From Hydrogenophaga sp. PBL-H3 (GTDB taxonomy: Bacteria; Pseudomonadota; Gammaproteobacteria; Burkholderiales; Burkholderiaceae_C), in the NCBI RefSeq assembly GCF_010104355.1, contig NZ_CP044972.1:1550001-1614000 (forward strand): a stretch of DNA of 64,000 nt. The letters run 5' to 3'. The notes beneath the pieces were generated by a model that was not told where the DNA came from, did not search any database, and saw nothing but the letters and a program-made list of their open reading frames with translations. Below, one piece after another: positions 46,029-54,085 of the stretch. The position numbers were made by a program, and so were the translations under genes. Position 1 is the first letter of the stretch. Each line of letters begins with the position of its first letter.

Positions 46029-46564
46029 AAGCCTCACTTCAGAGCCATTTGTTTTTCGTGCTGCACCGCCACGGGTGGCCCGCCTTGCTGGGGCTGCTGC
46101 TGATGGCGCTCACCTGGCCACTGGCCCACTTCGGTGCCGATGGCGCGCGGGCCCAGGCGCGTGCACTGCAGCAGGCGCAAACCGAGCAGCGCGAGCGCCA
46201 GGCCCGCCAGCCCGATCCAGCGGCCGACCAGGCCACCCGGCTGGCCGAGTTCGAAGCCCACTTGCCGCAGGCCCCGGCCGCCTTGCAAGCGGTCCGGCAC
46301 ATGCACCGCAGCGCGGCCGAACACGGCGTGGTGCTGGCCAGCGGCGAGTACCGCCTGGTGCCCGAGCCGGGCGGGCGCCTGCAGCGCTACCTGATCACCT
46401 TGCCGGCCGAGGGCAGTTACCCCGACCTGCGGGCCTGGATGGCCGACGTGCTCAACGAGTTGCCGTCGATGGCGCTCGACGACATCAGCCTCAAGCGCAA
46501 TGCCGTGGGCGAGACCCAGGTGCAGGCGCGCGTGCGCTGGTCGTTCTACCTGCGGGTGCCCTGA
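46025..46564 (+). CDS. PilO/GspM-like secretion-system membrane protein
   Basis: 179 residues from a GTG in a GTGA overlap. One N-terminal membrane helix (GWPALLGLLLMALTWPLAHF), an Ala/Gln-rich coiled coil and a small C-terminal beta/alpha domain (YLITLPAEGSYPDLRAWMAD) correspond to PilO or GspM. It likely dimerises with the PilN-like protein in the inner membrane. The stop shares one base with the next ATG. Confidence 0.75.
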   Translation: MKASLQSHLFFVLHRHGWPALLGLLLMALTWPLAHFGADGARAQARALQQAQTEQRERQARQPDPAADQATRLAEFEAHLPQAPAALQAVRHMHRSAAEHGVVLASGEYRLVPEPGGRLQRYLITLPAEGSYPDLRAWMADVLNELPSMALDDISLKRNAVGETQVQARVRWSFYLRVP

Positions 46565-47082
46565 TGACCAACCGCCGATCACGCATGCTGGGCGCTGGCC
46601 TGGTGCTCACGCTGGTGGCCACCTGGTACGCCGCCGGCATTGAAGACGCGGGCGACGAGCCGCTGGCCGCACCCGCGCGCGCGGCGGCGCCTGCCCGGTC
46701 CGCAGCGCCCGACGCCTCGGTGGATGTGGCGAGCGCACCACCAGCCCGGGCCGACGCATCGGGCGAGCAGCGCATGTCGCACGATGGCGGCAACCTGTTC
46801 CCCACGCACAGCTGGAAACCCCCGCCACCCCCACCACCGCGGCAAGCCGCCGCGCCGCCACCACGCGCGCCCGAACTGCCCTACCGCTACCTGGGCCGCA
46901 TGGAAGAAGACGGCCGCATCACCGTGTTCCTGGCCGAAGGCAGCCAGCCCCAGCCGCGTGTGGTGCGCCAGGGCGACCTGTTGCCCAACTACCGCGTCGA
47001 TGAAGTCACCGACCAGGGCATGCGCCTGACCTACCTCCCCTTGAACGAAACGCAGCGTCTGCTGTTTGGAAGCAACCCTTGA
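46564..47082 (+). CDS. PilP/GspC-like inner-membrane protein of the secretion system
   Basis: 172 residues. One N-terminal membrane helix (LGAGLVLTLVATWYAAGI), then an Ala/Pro-rich linker including a run of seven prolines near residue 88. The C-terminal domain (YRYLGRMEEDGRITVFLAEG, VVRQGDLLPNYRVDEV) matches the homology region of GspC and PilP, which binds the secretin's N0 domain. It directly precedes the secretin gene and overlaps it by four bases. Confidence 0.78.
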   Translation: MTNRRSRMLGAGLVLTLVATWYAAGIEDAGDEPLAAPARAAAPARSAAPDASVDVASAPPARADASGEQRMSHDGGNLFPTHSWKPPPPPPPRQAAAPPPRAPELPYRYLGRMEEDGRITVFLAEGSQPQPRVVRQGDLLPNYRVDEVTDQGMRLTYLPLNETQRLLFGSNP

Positions 47083-49205
47083 AACCCTTGTTCATTTCAA
47101 GCCGTCTGGCTGCTGCCCTGATCCTCGCGGTGTGCGCGGGTTGTGCCACCCATCCGGCGATCAGGGAAAGCCAGGCGCTGATCGCGGCCGGCCGGCTCGA
47201 CGAAGGCGTCGCCCGCCTGGAGGCGGGCGTGCGCGAATCGGGCAACGACACCGAGTTGCGCGCCCTGTATTTCCGCCAGCGCGACCGCGCTTCGGCCCAG
47301 CTGATCGCACTGGCCGAAACCGAGCGCCTGCAGGGTCGCCTGGACGAGGCGCAGGCGCTCTACCAGCGCGCCCTGAAGATGGACGCCGGCAACCCGCGCG
47401 TGCGCGACGGCATGATCGCGCTGGACAACGAACGCCGCGTGGTTTCGCGCATGACCCAGGCCCGTGCCCTCGTGGCCAAGGGCGACCAGGCCGGTGCAGA
47501 GCGTGTGCTGCGTGATGTGCTTTCGGTGGCGCCCACCCAGTCGGAAGCGCGCCGCCTGCTGGCCCGCCTGCGGGCCGACGCGCCGCGCCCCGACGCGCCA
47601 CCCGAAGCCCTGACCGCGGCCCTGTCCAAACCCATCACGCTGGACTTCCGCGAGGTGCAGATCAAGGCGGTGTTCGACGTGATCGCCCGCACCTCGGGCG
47701 TGAACTTCGTCTTTGACAAGGACGTGCGTTCCGACACCCGCGTCACCATCTTCGTGCGCAACGCCAGTGTGGAAGAAGTGATCGGCCTGGTGCTCGCCAC
47801 CAACCAGCTCGAACGCAAGCTGCTCAACGACAACACGTTGATGATCTACCCTGACACGCCGGCCAAGGCGCGCGACTACAAGGAGCTGGTGACGCGCAGT
47901 TTCTACCTGGCCAACGCGGACGTGAAGCAGGCCCAGGCCATGATCCGCACCCTGGTGAAGACCAAGGACATCTTCATCGATGAAAAGCTCAACCTGGTGA
48001 TCATCAAGGACACCCCCGACGCGGTGCGCCTGGCCGAAAAACTCGTGGAGTCGCTCGACATGGCCGAGCCCGAGGTGATGCTGGACGTGGAAGTGCTGGA
48101 GGTCACCCGCAGCCGCCTGCAGGAACTCGGCGTGCGCTTCCCTGACCAGATCGGTTACGGCCGGCTGCAGCCCGATCTCAACACCACCATCGTCAACAAC
48201 GGCGTGACGCAGAGCAACACCACGCTGGGCGGCACGCTGGCCCAGGGTTTCGTGGACCTGCGCAACCGCAACGGCCTCACTGCGTTCGTGTCCAACCCGG
48301 CACTCACGCTGAACCTGCGCAGCGAGGCGGGGGACGGCAACACCCTGGCGAACCCGCGCATCCGCGTGAAGAACCGCGAGAAAGCCAAGATCCACATCGG
48401 CGACAAGCTGCCGGTGTTCACCACCACCTCCACCGCCAACGTGGGTGTGTCTTCCTCCGTGTCCTATCTCGACGTGGGCCTCAAGCTCGACGTGGAGCCC
48501 AACGTGTACCTGGACGACGAGGTCGGCATCAAGGTGCAGATGGAGGTGAGTTCGGTGACCCGTGAAGTCACTGGCCCGGCGGGCTCGCTGGCCTACCAGA
48601 TCGGCACGCGCAGCGCGGCCACCGTGCTGCGCCTGCGCGACGGCGAAACCCAGGTGCTCGCCGGCCTGATCAGCGACGAAGAGCGCAGCAGCGCCAACCG
48701 CCTGCCCGGTCTGGGCGACATCCCTACGCTGGGGCGGCTGTTTTCCAGCACCCGCGACAACAACAGCAAGACCGAGATCGTCTTGCTGATCACGCCGCGC
48801 ATCGTGCGCAACGTGGCCCGTCCGGATGCCGGTGCGTTCAACGAACCCGCTGGCTCGGAGTCGGATGTGGGCACCGCGCCGCTGCAGCTCAAGCGCACCA
48901 CGCCCCGCACGCTGTCCATGTCCAGCGGCGGTGGAGCGGCGCGGCCCGCGCTGCGCCCACCCGGCGCGCTGCCGGCAGTCTCCGCCACGTCCGACGCACC
49001 CGCCGAGGCACCTGCCGCCGAGGCCGCGCCAGACGCGGCGACGGCATCGCAGGCTGCGCCCACCACGGGCGACACCCCGGCCGCGCCAGCGCCTGCGCCC
49101 GCCGCGCCAGCCGCACAGGCAGCCCCGCCCGGCGCACCGTCGTCGGTGACCCTCACGCCGGTGACACCCCAGGTGCCCGCGCGTCCCTCGGGCCAGGCGC
49201 CATGA
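47079..49205 (+). CDS. gspD: Secretin (GspD/PilQ/MshL-like), lipoprotein
   Basis: 708 residues from a TTG start in a TTGA overlap. A lipoprotein-like signal ends LILAVCAGC, with Cys22 the probable acylation site. Order: TPR-like helices (about 25-175), N0 domain (ITLDFREVQIKAVFDVIART), N1 domain (RSFYLANADVKQAQAMIRTL), and the secretin barrel (TANVGVSSSVSYLDVGLKL; AGLISDEERSSANRLPGLGD) ending near IVLLITPRIVRNV, residue 580. The final 128 residues are Ala/Pro-rich and disordered. It forms the outer-membrane pore. The TPR front recalls MshL-type secretins rather than classical GspD. Confidence 0.93.
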   Translation: MKPLFISSRLAAALILAVCAGCATHPAIRESQALIAAGRLDEGVARLEAGVRESGNDTELRALYFRQRDRASAQLIALAETERLQGRLDEAQALYQRALKMDAGNPRVRDGMIALDNERRVVSRMTQARALVAKGDQAGAERVLRDVLSVAPTQSEARRLLARLRADAPRPDAPPEALTAALSKPITLDFREVQIKAVFDVIARTSGVNFVFDKDVRSDTRVTIFVRNASVEEVIGLVLATNQLERKLLNDNTLMIYPDTPAKARDYKELVTRSFYLANADVKQAQAMIRTLVKTKDIFIDEKLNLVIIKDTPDAVRLAEKLVESLDMAEPEVMLDVEVLEVTRSRLQELGVRFPDQIGYGRLQPDLNTTIVNNGVTQSNTTLGGTLAQGFVDLRNRNGLTAFVSNPALTLNLRSEAGDGNTLANPRIRVKNREKAKIHIGDKLPVFTTTSTANVGVSSSVSYLDVGLKLDVEPNVYLDDEVGIKVQMEVSSVTREVTGPAGSLAYQIGTRSAATVLRLRDGETQVLAGLISDEERSSANRLPGLGDIPTLGRLFSSTRDNNSKTEIVLLITPRIVRNVARPDAGAFNEPAGSESDVGTAPLQLKRTTPRTLSMSSGGGAARPALRPPGALPAVSATSDAPAEAPAAEAAPDAATASQAAPTTGDTPAAPAPAPAAPAAQAAPPGAPSSVTLTPVTPQVPARPSGQAP

Positions 49206-49678
49206 AGCACCGCGCCCGCGGCTTCACGCTCATCGAGCTGGTGGTCACGGTGGCCATCGTGGCCATCCTGGCCTCGGTGGCGGTGCCGCTGGTGGAGTTG
49301 AGCGTGCAACGGGCCCGGGAACACGAACTGCGCACCGCGCTGCGCCAGATTCGCGGCGCGCTTGACGCGCACAAGCGCGCCACCGACGAGGGTCGGGTGC
49401 TGGCCCGCACCGGTGGCAGCGGCTATCCGCGCACGCTCAACGAACTGGTCGATGGCGTGTCCGACGCCAAGAGCCCCACCAGCGCACGCATCTACTTCTT
49501 GCGCCGCCTGCCACGCGATCCGTTCAACGCCGACCGCCACCTCGACCCCGCCGAGACCTGGGGCCTGCGCACCTACAGCAGCCCGCCGGATGCACCCGCC
49601 GAAGGAGACGACGTGTACGACGTGTACTCCCGTTCCGGGCGCACCGGTCTCAACGGCGAACCGTACCGGCAATGGTGA
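49202..49678 (+). CDS. Type II secretion-like pseudopilin
   Basis: 158 residues. Prepilin leader MKHRARG^FTLIELVVTVAIVAILA with Glu5 present. The globular part (GGSGYPRTLNELVDGVSDAK, YFLRRLPRDPFN) is GspG-like but longer at the C-terminus. The gene overlaps the secretin stop by four bases. Having a second G-like pseudopilin in addition to gspG suggests a specialised pseudopilus. Confidence 0.9.
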   Translation: MKHRARGFTLIELVVTVAIVAILASVAVPLVELSVQRAREHELRTALRQIRGALDAHKRATDEGRVLARTGGSGYPRTLNELVDGVSDAKSPTSARIYFLRRLPRDPFNADRHLDPAETWGLRTYSSPPDAPAEGDDVYDVYSRSGRTGLNGEPYRQW

Positions 49679-49680
49679 GC

Positions 49681-50067
49681 ATGAAACGGCCTCGCGGCTT
49701 CACCCTCATCGAACTCATGGTGGTCATGGCCATCGTGGCCACGCTGCTGACCATCGTCACGCCGCGCTACTTTGCGCATCTGGAGCACGCGAAGGAAACC
49801 GCGCTGCGCCAGACGCTCGCGGTCACGCGGGACGCCATCGACAAGTACCTCGCCGACAACGACCGCTACCCCGCCACGCTGGACGAGCTGGTGGACAAAC
49901 GCTACCTGCGCAGCCTGCCCACCGATCCGATCACCGACCGCAACGACACCTGGACCCTGCTGCCGCCGCCCAGCCGCCTGCAGGGCGATGCGACCGAAAC
50001 CACCAGCGGGGTGTGGGACCTGCGCAGCGGCGCGCAGGAGGAAGGCAAGACGTATGACCAGTGGTGA
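49681..50067 (+). CDS. Type II secretion-like pseudopilin
   Basis: 128 residues from the ATG at 49681; an ATG nine bases earlier (49672, overlapping the previous stop) is an alternative. Leader MKRPRG^FTLIELMVVMAIVATLL with Glu5. The body YLADNDRYPATLDELVDKRYL and SLPTDPITDRNDTWTLLPPP is GspG-like. It is one of four prepilin-type proteins in the operon. Confidence 0.88.
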   Translation: MKRPRGFTLIELMVVMAIVATLLTIVTPRYFAHLEHAKETALRQTLAVTRDAIDKYLADNDRYPATLDELVDKRYLRSLPTDPITDRNDTWTLLPPPSRLQGDATETTSGVWDLRSGAQEEGKTYDQW

Positions 50068-50575
50068 GCGCCGGCCGGCCATGCGCCAGCAGCGCGGCTT
50101 TGGATACCTGATGGTGCTGTTTGCCCTGGCGGCCATGGGCATCTCGCTGGCCAGTGCCGGCCAGGTGTGGCACACCGCGGCCCAGCGCGAGAAAGAGGCG
50201 CAGCTGCTGTTCGTGGGCCACCAGTTCCGGCTGGCCCTGGCCTCGTACCGCGACCGCAGCCCGCCCGGCACACCCGCTGCACCGGCCACGCTGGACGAGC
50301 TGCTGCAAGACAGGCGCTTTCCCACCCCGGTGCGCCACCTTCGGCGCCTCTGGCGCGACCCCATGACCAACAGCACCGAGTGGGTGCTGGTCAAACCCGG
50401 TGGACGCATCACCGGCGTGCACACCCGCCACGGCGGCGAGCCGCTGCGCAACGCCCACGAGCCGCGCGATGCCGCCCTGAGCGGCACCAACGCCTACAGC
50501 CAGTGGGTGTTTGAAGCCGAGCCGCCCGCCACCGCCCCGTCCGTCACCCCATCCCTTTCGGCAGGAACCCCATGA
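50054..50575 (+). CDS. Atypical pseudopilin-like protein lacking Glu5
   Basis: 173 residues from the ATG at 50054, supported by GGAGGAAGG eight bases upstream; it overlaps the preceding gene by 14 bases. The leader RQQRG^FGYLMVLFALAAMGISLA has Met at position 5 of the predicted mature protein instead of Glu, as GspK-type tip pseudopilins also do. The soluble part (LLFVGHQFRLALASYRDRSP, LDELLQDRRFPTPVRHLRRL) is short for GspK. It may be a minor or tip pseudopilin. Its stop overlaps epsA by four bases. Confidence 0.8.
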   Translation: MTSGERRPAMRQQRGFGYLMVLFALAAMGISLASAGQVWHTAAQREKEAQLLFVGHQFRLALASYRDRSPPGTPAAPATLDELLQDRRFPTPVRHLRRLWRDPMTNSTEWVLVKPGGRITGVHTRHGGEPLRNAHEPRDAALSGTNAYSQWVFEAEPPATAPSVTPSLSAGTP

Positions 50576-51360
50576 ACACCACCTCCTCGTTTGTTCGACT
50601 GAACGCCAGCGATCTGGAGCACTTGCTCATGACCATGGAGCGGGCGCTGGAAGTCCAGACCCGGTCCCAGTTCTTTCTGTGGGCCCAGGGCGCGCTGCAG
50701 GGCTTCATTGCCCACGACGCCTTGTGGTGCGCCCACGGCGACATCGAGCGAATGCGCTTTCGGGTCGAGTCCTTCTCCAACGGCGTCACCAGCGAACGCA
50801 TCGAGGCCCAGGTGACCGGTGCCACCGATGGCCTGCTGCCGCGGCTGGTGGACGACTGGATTCGCGGCGGCCGCATTCCGCGCCTGCTCAGCAGCGAAGG
50901 CGGAGACCAGGTCGGCCGGCGCCAGCTCATCAGCGACCTCAAGCACTGCGGCTTCAGCCACGTGGCGGTGCACGGCGTGCGCGAAATGCAGGGCGAACAC
51001 GGCAGCTTCTTCGTGTTCGCCGGCATGGACCATGTGCCCAACCAGCGCGACGCCTACCTGCTGGAGCTGCTCATGCCCCACCTGCACCTGGCCCTGCACC
51101 GCATGCGCATGCGCGAGAGCGGCGGCAGCTGCGCCGACGTGACACCGGTCACCCTGCTGTCCAAACGCGAGATCCAGGTGTTGCACTGGGTGAAGAACGG
51201 CAAGACCAACATGGAGATCGGCCAGATCCTGGGCATCAGCCCACCCACGGTGAAGAACCACCTGCAGAAGGTGATGCGCAAGCTCAACGTGAACAACCGC
51301 GCCCAGGCCGTGGGCAAGAGCGCCACGCTGCGCCTGATGGCGCACAGCGATCTGAACTGA
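50572..51360 (+). CDS. epsA: LuxR-type transcriptional regulator EpsA
   Basis: 262 residues. An N-terminal domain of about 190 residues without receiver or autoinducer-binding signature, then a LuxR helix-turn-helix (LLSKREIQVLHWVKNGKTNM, GISPPTVKNHLQKVMRKLNV). It matches the EpsA regulators found with exosortase B/methanolan-type polysaccharide clusters. It is encoded last in the secretion operon (four-base overlap) and directly upstream of a PEP-CTERM gene, so it probably coordinates polysaccharide, secretion and PEP-CTERM genes. The ligand or signal is unknown. Confidence 0.9.
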   Translation: MNTTSSFVRLNASDLEHLLMTMERALEVQTRSQFFLWAQGALQGFIAHDALWCAHGDIERMRFRVESFSNGVTSERIEAQVTGATDGLLPRLVDDWIRGGRIPRLLSSEGGDQVGRRQLISDLKHCGFSHVAVHGVREMQGEHGSFFVFAGMDHVPNQRDAYLLELLMPHLHLALHRMRMRESGGSCADVTPVTLLSKREIQVLHWVKNGKTNMEIGQILGISPPTVKNHLQKVMRKLNVNNRAQAVGKSATLRLMAHSDLN

Positions 51361-51452
51361 AGCGGGGAAGCGAACCGGGGAAGGGCAGGGCAGTGACCCG
51401 TTGCGTGACGGAATTCACTACCTGAACGGACTACGCCGGCCCGGGAACTGTC

Positions 51453-51472
51453 CCAACGGTGTGCAACGTTGG
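51453..51472. promoter_or_regulatory. Inverted repeat upstream of PEP-CTERM gene
   Basis: Arms CCAACG and CGTTGG with an 8-base spacer lie about 100 bases before the start at 51569, within the 208-base gap after epsA. Dyads of this size are typical for LuxR-family dimers, so EpsA is a candidate binder. The left half (CCCAACG followed by GGTGT) recurs upstream of gspG at 41294-41308. Confidence 0.35.
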
Positions 51473-51568
51473 ATTTCTAAAGTTTGTCCTGTGCAGCCGA
51501 TGGCTTCGGACCTGCAACCGGCGAAAAGTTCCCCTTCCTTGTCAATTCACTTCAGATTGGATTTACCC

Positions 51569-52447
51569 ATGAAACTCAAACTCATTGCACTGGCCGCCAT
51601 GATGGCCGCCACTGGTGCTGCGAATGCCGCGATTGCCGACAGCAACGACAACGGTGCCACCTTGTCGGGCGACCTGTTCGGCAGCTTCTACAGCGCCGCC
51701 AACTCCGCCACTTTCACGGTGGACCTGGGTCTGCGCCTGGACCAGTTTGCCGCTGCCGTGTCGCCTTCGGCCCTGGGCATCAAACTGGTGTGGGACTTGG
51801 ACGGCGCCGGCAGCTTCACCGACCTGAGCACGACCCTGACCGGCCTGGCCGCTCAAGTGCAAACCATCAACTACGGCGGCATCTTCAACCTGTTCGAGAC
51901 GCCATCCGTGGCTTCGGCTTCCGACCTGGTGTTCGACGTCAAGGCCATGGACGGCCTGCCGACGAGCCTTGCTGGTGCTGGTGCCAACCGCTACCTCTCT
52001 ACCTCGGCGGCCGCTTCGGTTACCGCGTCGAATGGCCAGGTTTTTGCCATGGACAACGTTGACGCTTACACGACCGCTGCCAACGGTGATGCAACCAACA
52101 GCACGCACGGTATCGCTGCTGCGGGTGCCAACATGTACGACGCAGGCGATGCACAGAACGTGAGCTTTCAGAACGGCAGCGCCGACAACTGGAAGGGTGC
52201 CGTGTCCTTCACCAGCCCTGGCTCCGCCTCAAGCCCACTGAACTTCTTCTACCTGTCCAACACCAGCTCGACCGCTGCCAACGCTGCCAGCGTGACCAAG
52301 TACGCCGGCACCTGGTCGTTCGACACGCTGCAGAACCAGCTGATCTATTCGTCCGCCGCCCCCGTGCCGGAACCCGAAACCTACGCCCTGCTGCTGGCCG
52401 GTCTGGGCCTCATGGGCACCATCGCCCGCCGCCGCCGCCAGGCCTGA
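51569..52447 (+). CDS. PEP-CTERM sorting domain protein
   Basis: 292 residues from MKLKLIALAAMMAATGAANA, a clear signal peptide that sets the start. The body is Ser/Ala/Thr-rich with no cysteine and no catalytic motif. The C-terminus VPEPETYALLLAGLGLMGT plus ARRRRQA is a canonical PEP-CTERM signal, nearly identical to that at 15.9 kb. It sits just after epsA and likely depends on exosortase B. The low-complexity, cysteine-free body suggests a matrix or surface protein. Confidence 0.9.
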   Translation: MKLKLIALAAMMAATGAANAAIADSNDNGATLSGDLFGSFYSAANSATFTVDLGLRLDQFAAAVSPSALGIKLVWDLDGAGSFTDLSTTLTGLAAQVQTINYGGIFNLFETPSVASASDLVFDVKAMDGLPTSLAGAGANRYLSTSAAASVTASNGQVFAMDNVDAYTTAANGDATNSTHGIAAAGANMYDAGDAQNVSFQNGSADNWKGAVSFTSPGSASSPLNFFYLSNTSSTAANAASVTKYAGTWSFDTLQNQLIYSSAAPVPEPETYALLLAGLGLMGTIARRRRQA

Positions 52448-52486
52448 GCCGAGCGCATTCCCCATCATTCCCAGGAATTCAGAACC

Positions 52487-53956
52487 ATGAAACTCAGCAC
52501 CATTTCCTTCGCCGTGGCCGCCGTGGCCGCCTTGGCCTCCGCCCCCGCTTCTGCCAGCCTGCTGTCCCAGTTCAACGTGCCCGTGGCCAACACCATGTTC
52601 ATGTCGGGCGCTTCCGCCCTCACCGGCTCCCTGACCGCCGTGATGGCCAAGCTGTGCACCGGTGGCTCCGCCAACGTGCGCACCCTCACCATCGGCGGTG
52701 GCACCTCCGATGGCCGCGTGTTCGTCTGCACCACCAGCGGTGTGGCGGGCGCCCAGTTCGCCGGCCCGTTTGCCCTGGTCAAGCGCGACACCGACGGCTC
52801 CTTCGCCGGCGTGGGTCCCGTCATCAGCCAGACCAACCTGCTGCGCTGGGCCGACATCAACAGCTGCACCGCCACCAACTGCACGCTGGACACCACCACC
52901 CCGATCAAGCCCAACGCCGGTCTAACCGACGTGGACACCAACGTGTGGGTCGGCTCGGCCAGCACCGGCGCGCTCAGCATCCCTGTGCCCGCCCTGGGCT
53001 CCACCCAGGCCTTCGGCGGCTTTGCCGGCCAGGGCTTCGGCGTCATGGTGAGCGAAGAGCTCTACAAGGCCATGCAGACCAAGCAGAAGGCCGAAGGCCG
53101 CCTGGCCAGCACCGTGGTGGTGGGCGACTACACGCCCGGCGCTGCCCAGCCCAGCATCACCAAGGAGGAGTACACCGCCATCATCGACGGCAACAACTTC
53201 GCCTACGTGAACAACGGCGCGCTGTCCGGCGATGCCAACCCGGTCAACCTGTGCCGCCGTGTGGAAACCTCGGGCACACAGGCCGTGTCGAACGCGTTCT
53301 TCCTGAACAACCCTTGTGCAGCAGCGAGCCCGACCAACGGCTTCGTCGCTCCCAAGTCGGTTGACCTGGTGAACTCGCCCACCGCCGTGGTGTTCGCTTC
53401 CCCAGCCAACGCTGTGACCGGCAACTACGACGATTTCGGCGGCGCCTTCGGCCTGTTCGAAGGCTCCGGCACGGGCGACGCACGCAACTGCGTGATCCGT
53501 CGCAACAACGGCAACAACCCCAACAACGTGGCCGACCCGGCCCTGGGCAAGTACGCCATCGGCTGGATCTCGCTGGAGAACGCACCGGCTGCTGGCTGGA
53601 AGTACATCAAGATCGACGGCGTGTCGCCTGACGCTTATCAGGTGCCCGTGGGCAGCGCGGCCGATGGCGCCGTGGCCGACGGCTGGGCGCAAGACTCGAC
53701 CCGCCGCATCAGCACGATCCGTGGCCAGTACCCCGTGTCGCCCGAATTCCAGATGCTCTGGCCCAACGGTTCGGCCTTCAACACCTTCTTCACGAAGCTG
53801 AAGGACACCTTCTCCGACCCGACCGCGCTGAACACCGCCGGCATCTTCCAGGCCAACAACCCGGCCCTGGGTTCGACCTTCGCCGCCTTCCCGACGCAAG
53901 TGCACAAAGGCACGCGCAACGGCAACTTCTGCGCACCGCAGGTCCTGGCCGAGTAA
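52487..53956 (+). CDS. Unrecognised secreted protein (489 residues)
   Basis: Signal peptide MKLSTISFAVAAVAALASAPASAS, then a 465-residue soluble protein with at least eight cysteines, often paired in sequence (SCTATNC, LCRRVETSGT, NPCAAAS). There is no PEP-CTERM tail. The opening after the signal, MFMSGASALTGSL, recalls the ligand-site start of periplasmic binding proteins of the PstS type (isGSS/gAGAT), but the rest is not clearly related. It begins 39 bases after the PEP-CTERM gene and ends 54 bases before a strong terminator. It may be a secretion substrate or a binding protein; I do not recognise the family. Confidence 0.8.
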   Translation: MKLSTISFAVAAVAALASAPASASLLSQFNVPVANTMFMSGASALTGSLTAVMAKLCTGGSANVRTLTIGGGTSDGRVFVCTTSGVAGAQFAGPFALVKRDTDGSFAGVGPVISQTNLLRWADINSCTATNCTLDTTTPIKPNAGLTDVDTNVWVGSASTGALSIPVPALGSTQAFGGFAGQGFGVMVSEELYKAMQTKQKAEGRLASTVVVGDYTPGAAQPSITKEEYTAIIDGNNFAYVNNGALSGDANPVNLCRRVETSGTQAVSNAFFLNNPCAAASPTNGFVAPKSVDLVNSPTAVVFASPANAVTGNYDDFGGAFGLFEGSGTGDARNCVIRRNNGNNPNNVADPALGKYAIGWISLENAPAAGWKYIKIDGVSPDAYQVPVGSAADGAVADGWAQDSTRRISTIRGQYPVSPEFQMLWPNGSAFNTFFTKLKDTFSDPTALNTAGIFQANNPALGSTFAAFPTQVHKGTRNGNFCAPQVLAE

Positions 53957-54009
53957 TGGCCGCCCCACCCGGACTGGCGCGGGCCAGCCGGGTTCGGATC
54001 CTCATCCAT

Positions 54010-54037
54010 CCACCCCCTGCAGCAGGGGGTGGTTTTT
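54010..54037 (+). terminator. Rho-independent terminator after the 489-residue protein
   Basis: A perfect 10-base stem CCACCCCCTG / CAGGGGGTGG with a 3-base CAG loop is followed at once by TTTTT and then CGTTTTC. It is placed 54 bases after the stop at 53956 and 49 bases before the tpsB start, so it separates the two transcription units. Confidence 0.9.
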
Positions 54038-54085
54038 CGTTTTCATGAAGCCCTGTGTGGTGTGGCTGTGGCGAGACCTCTCGAA

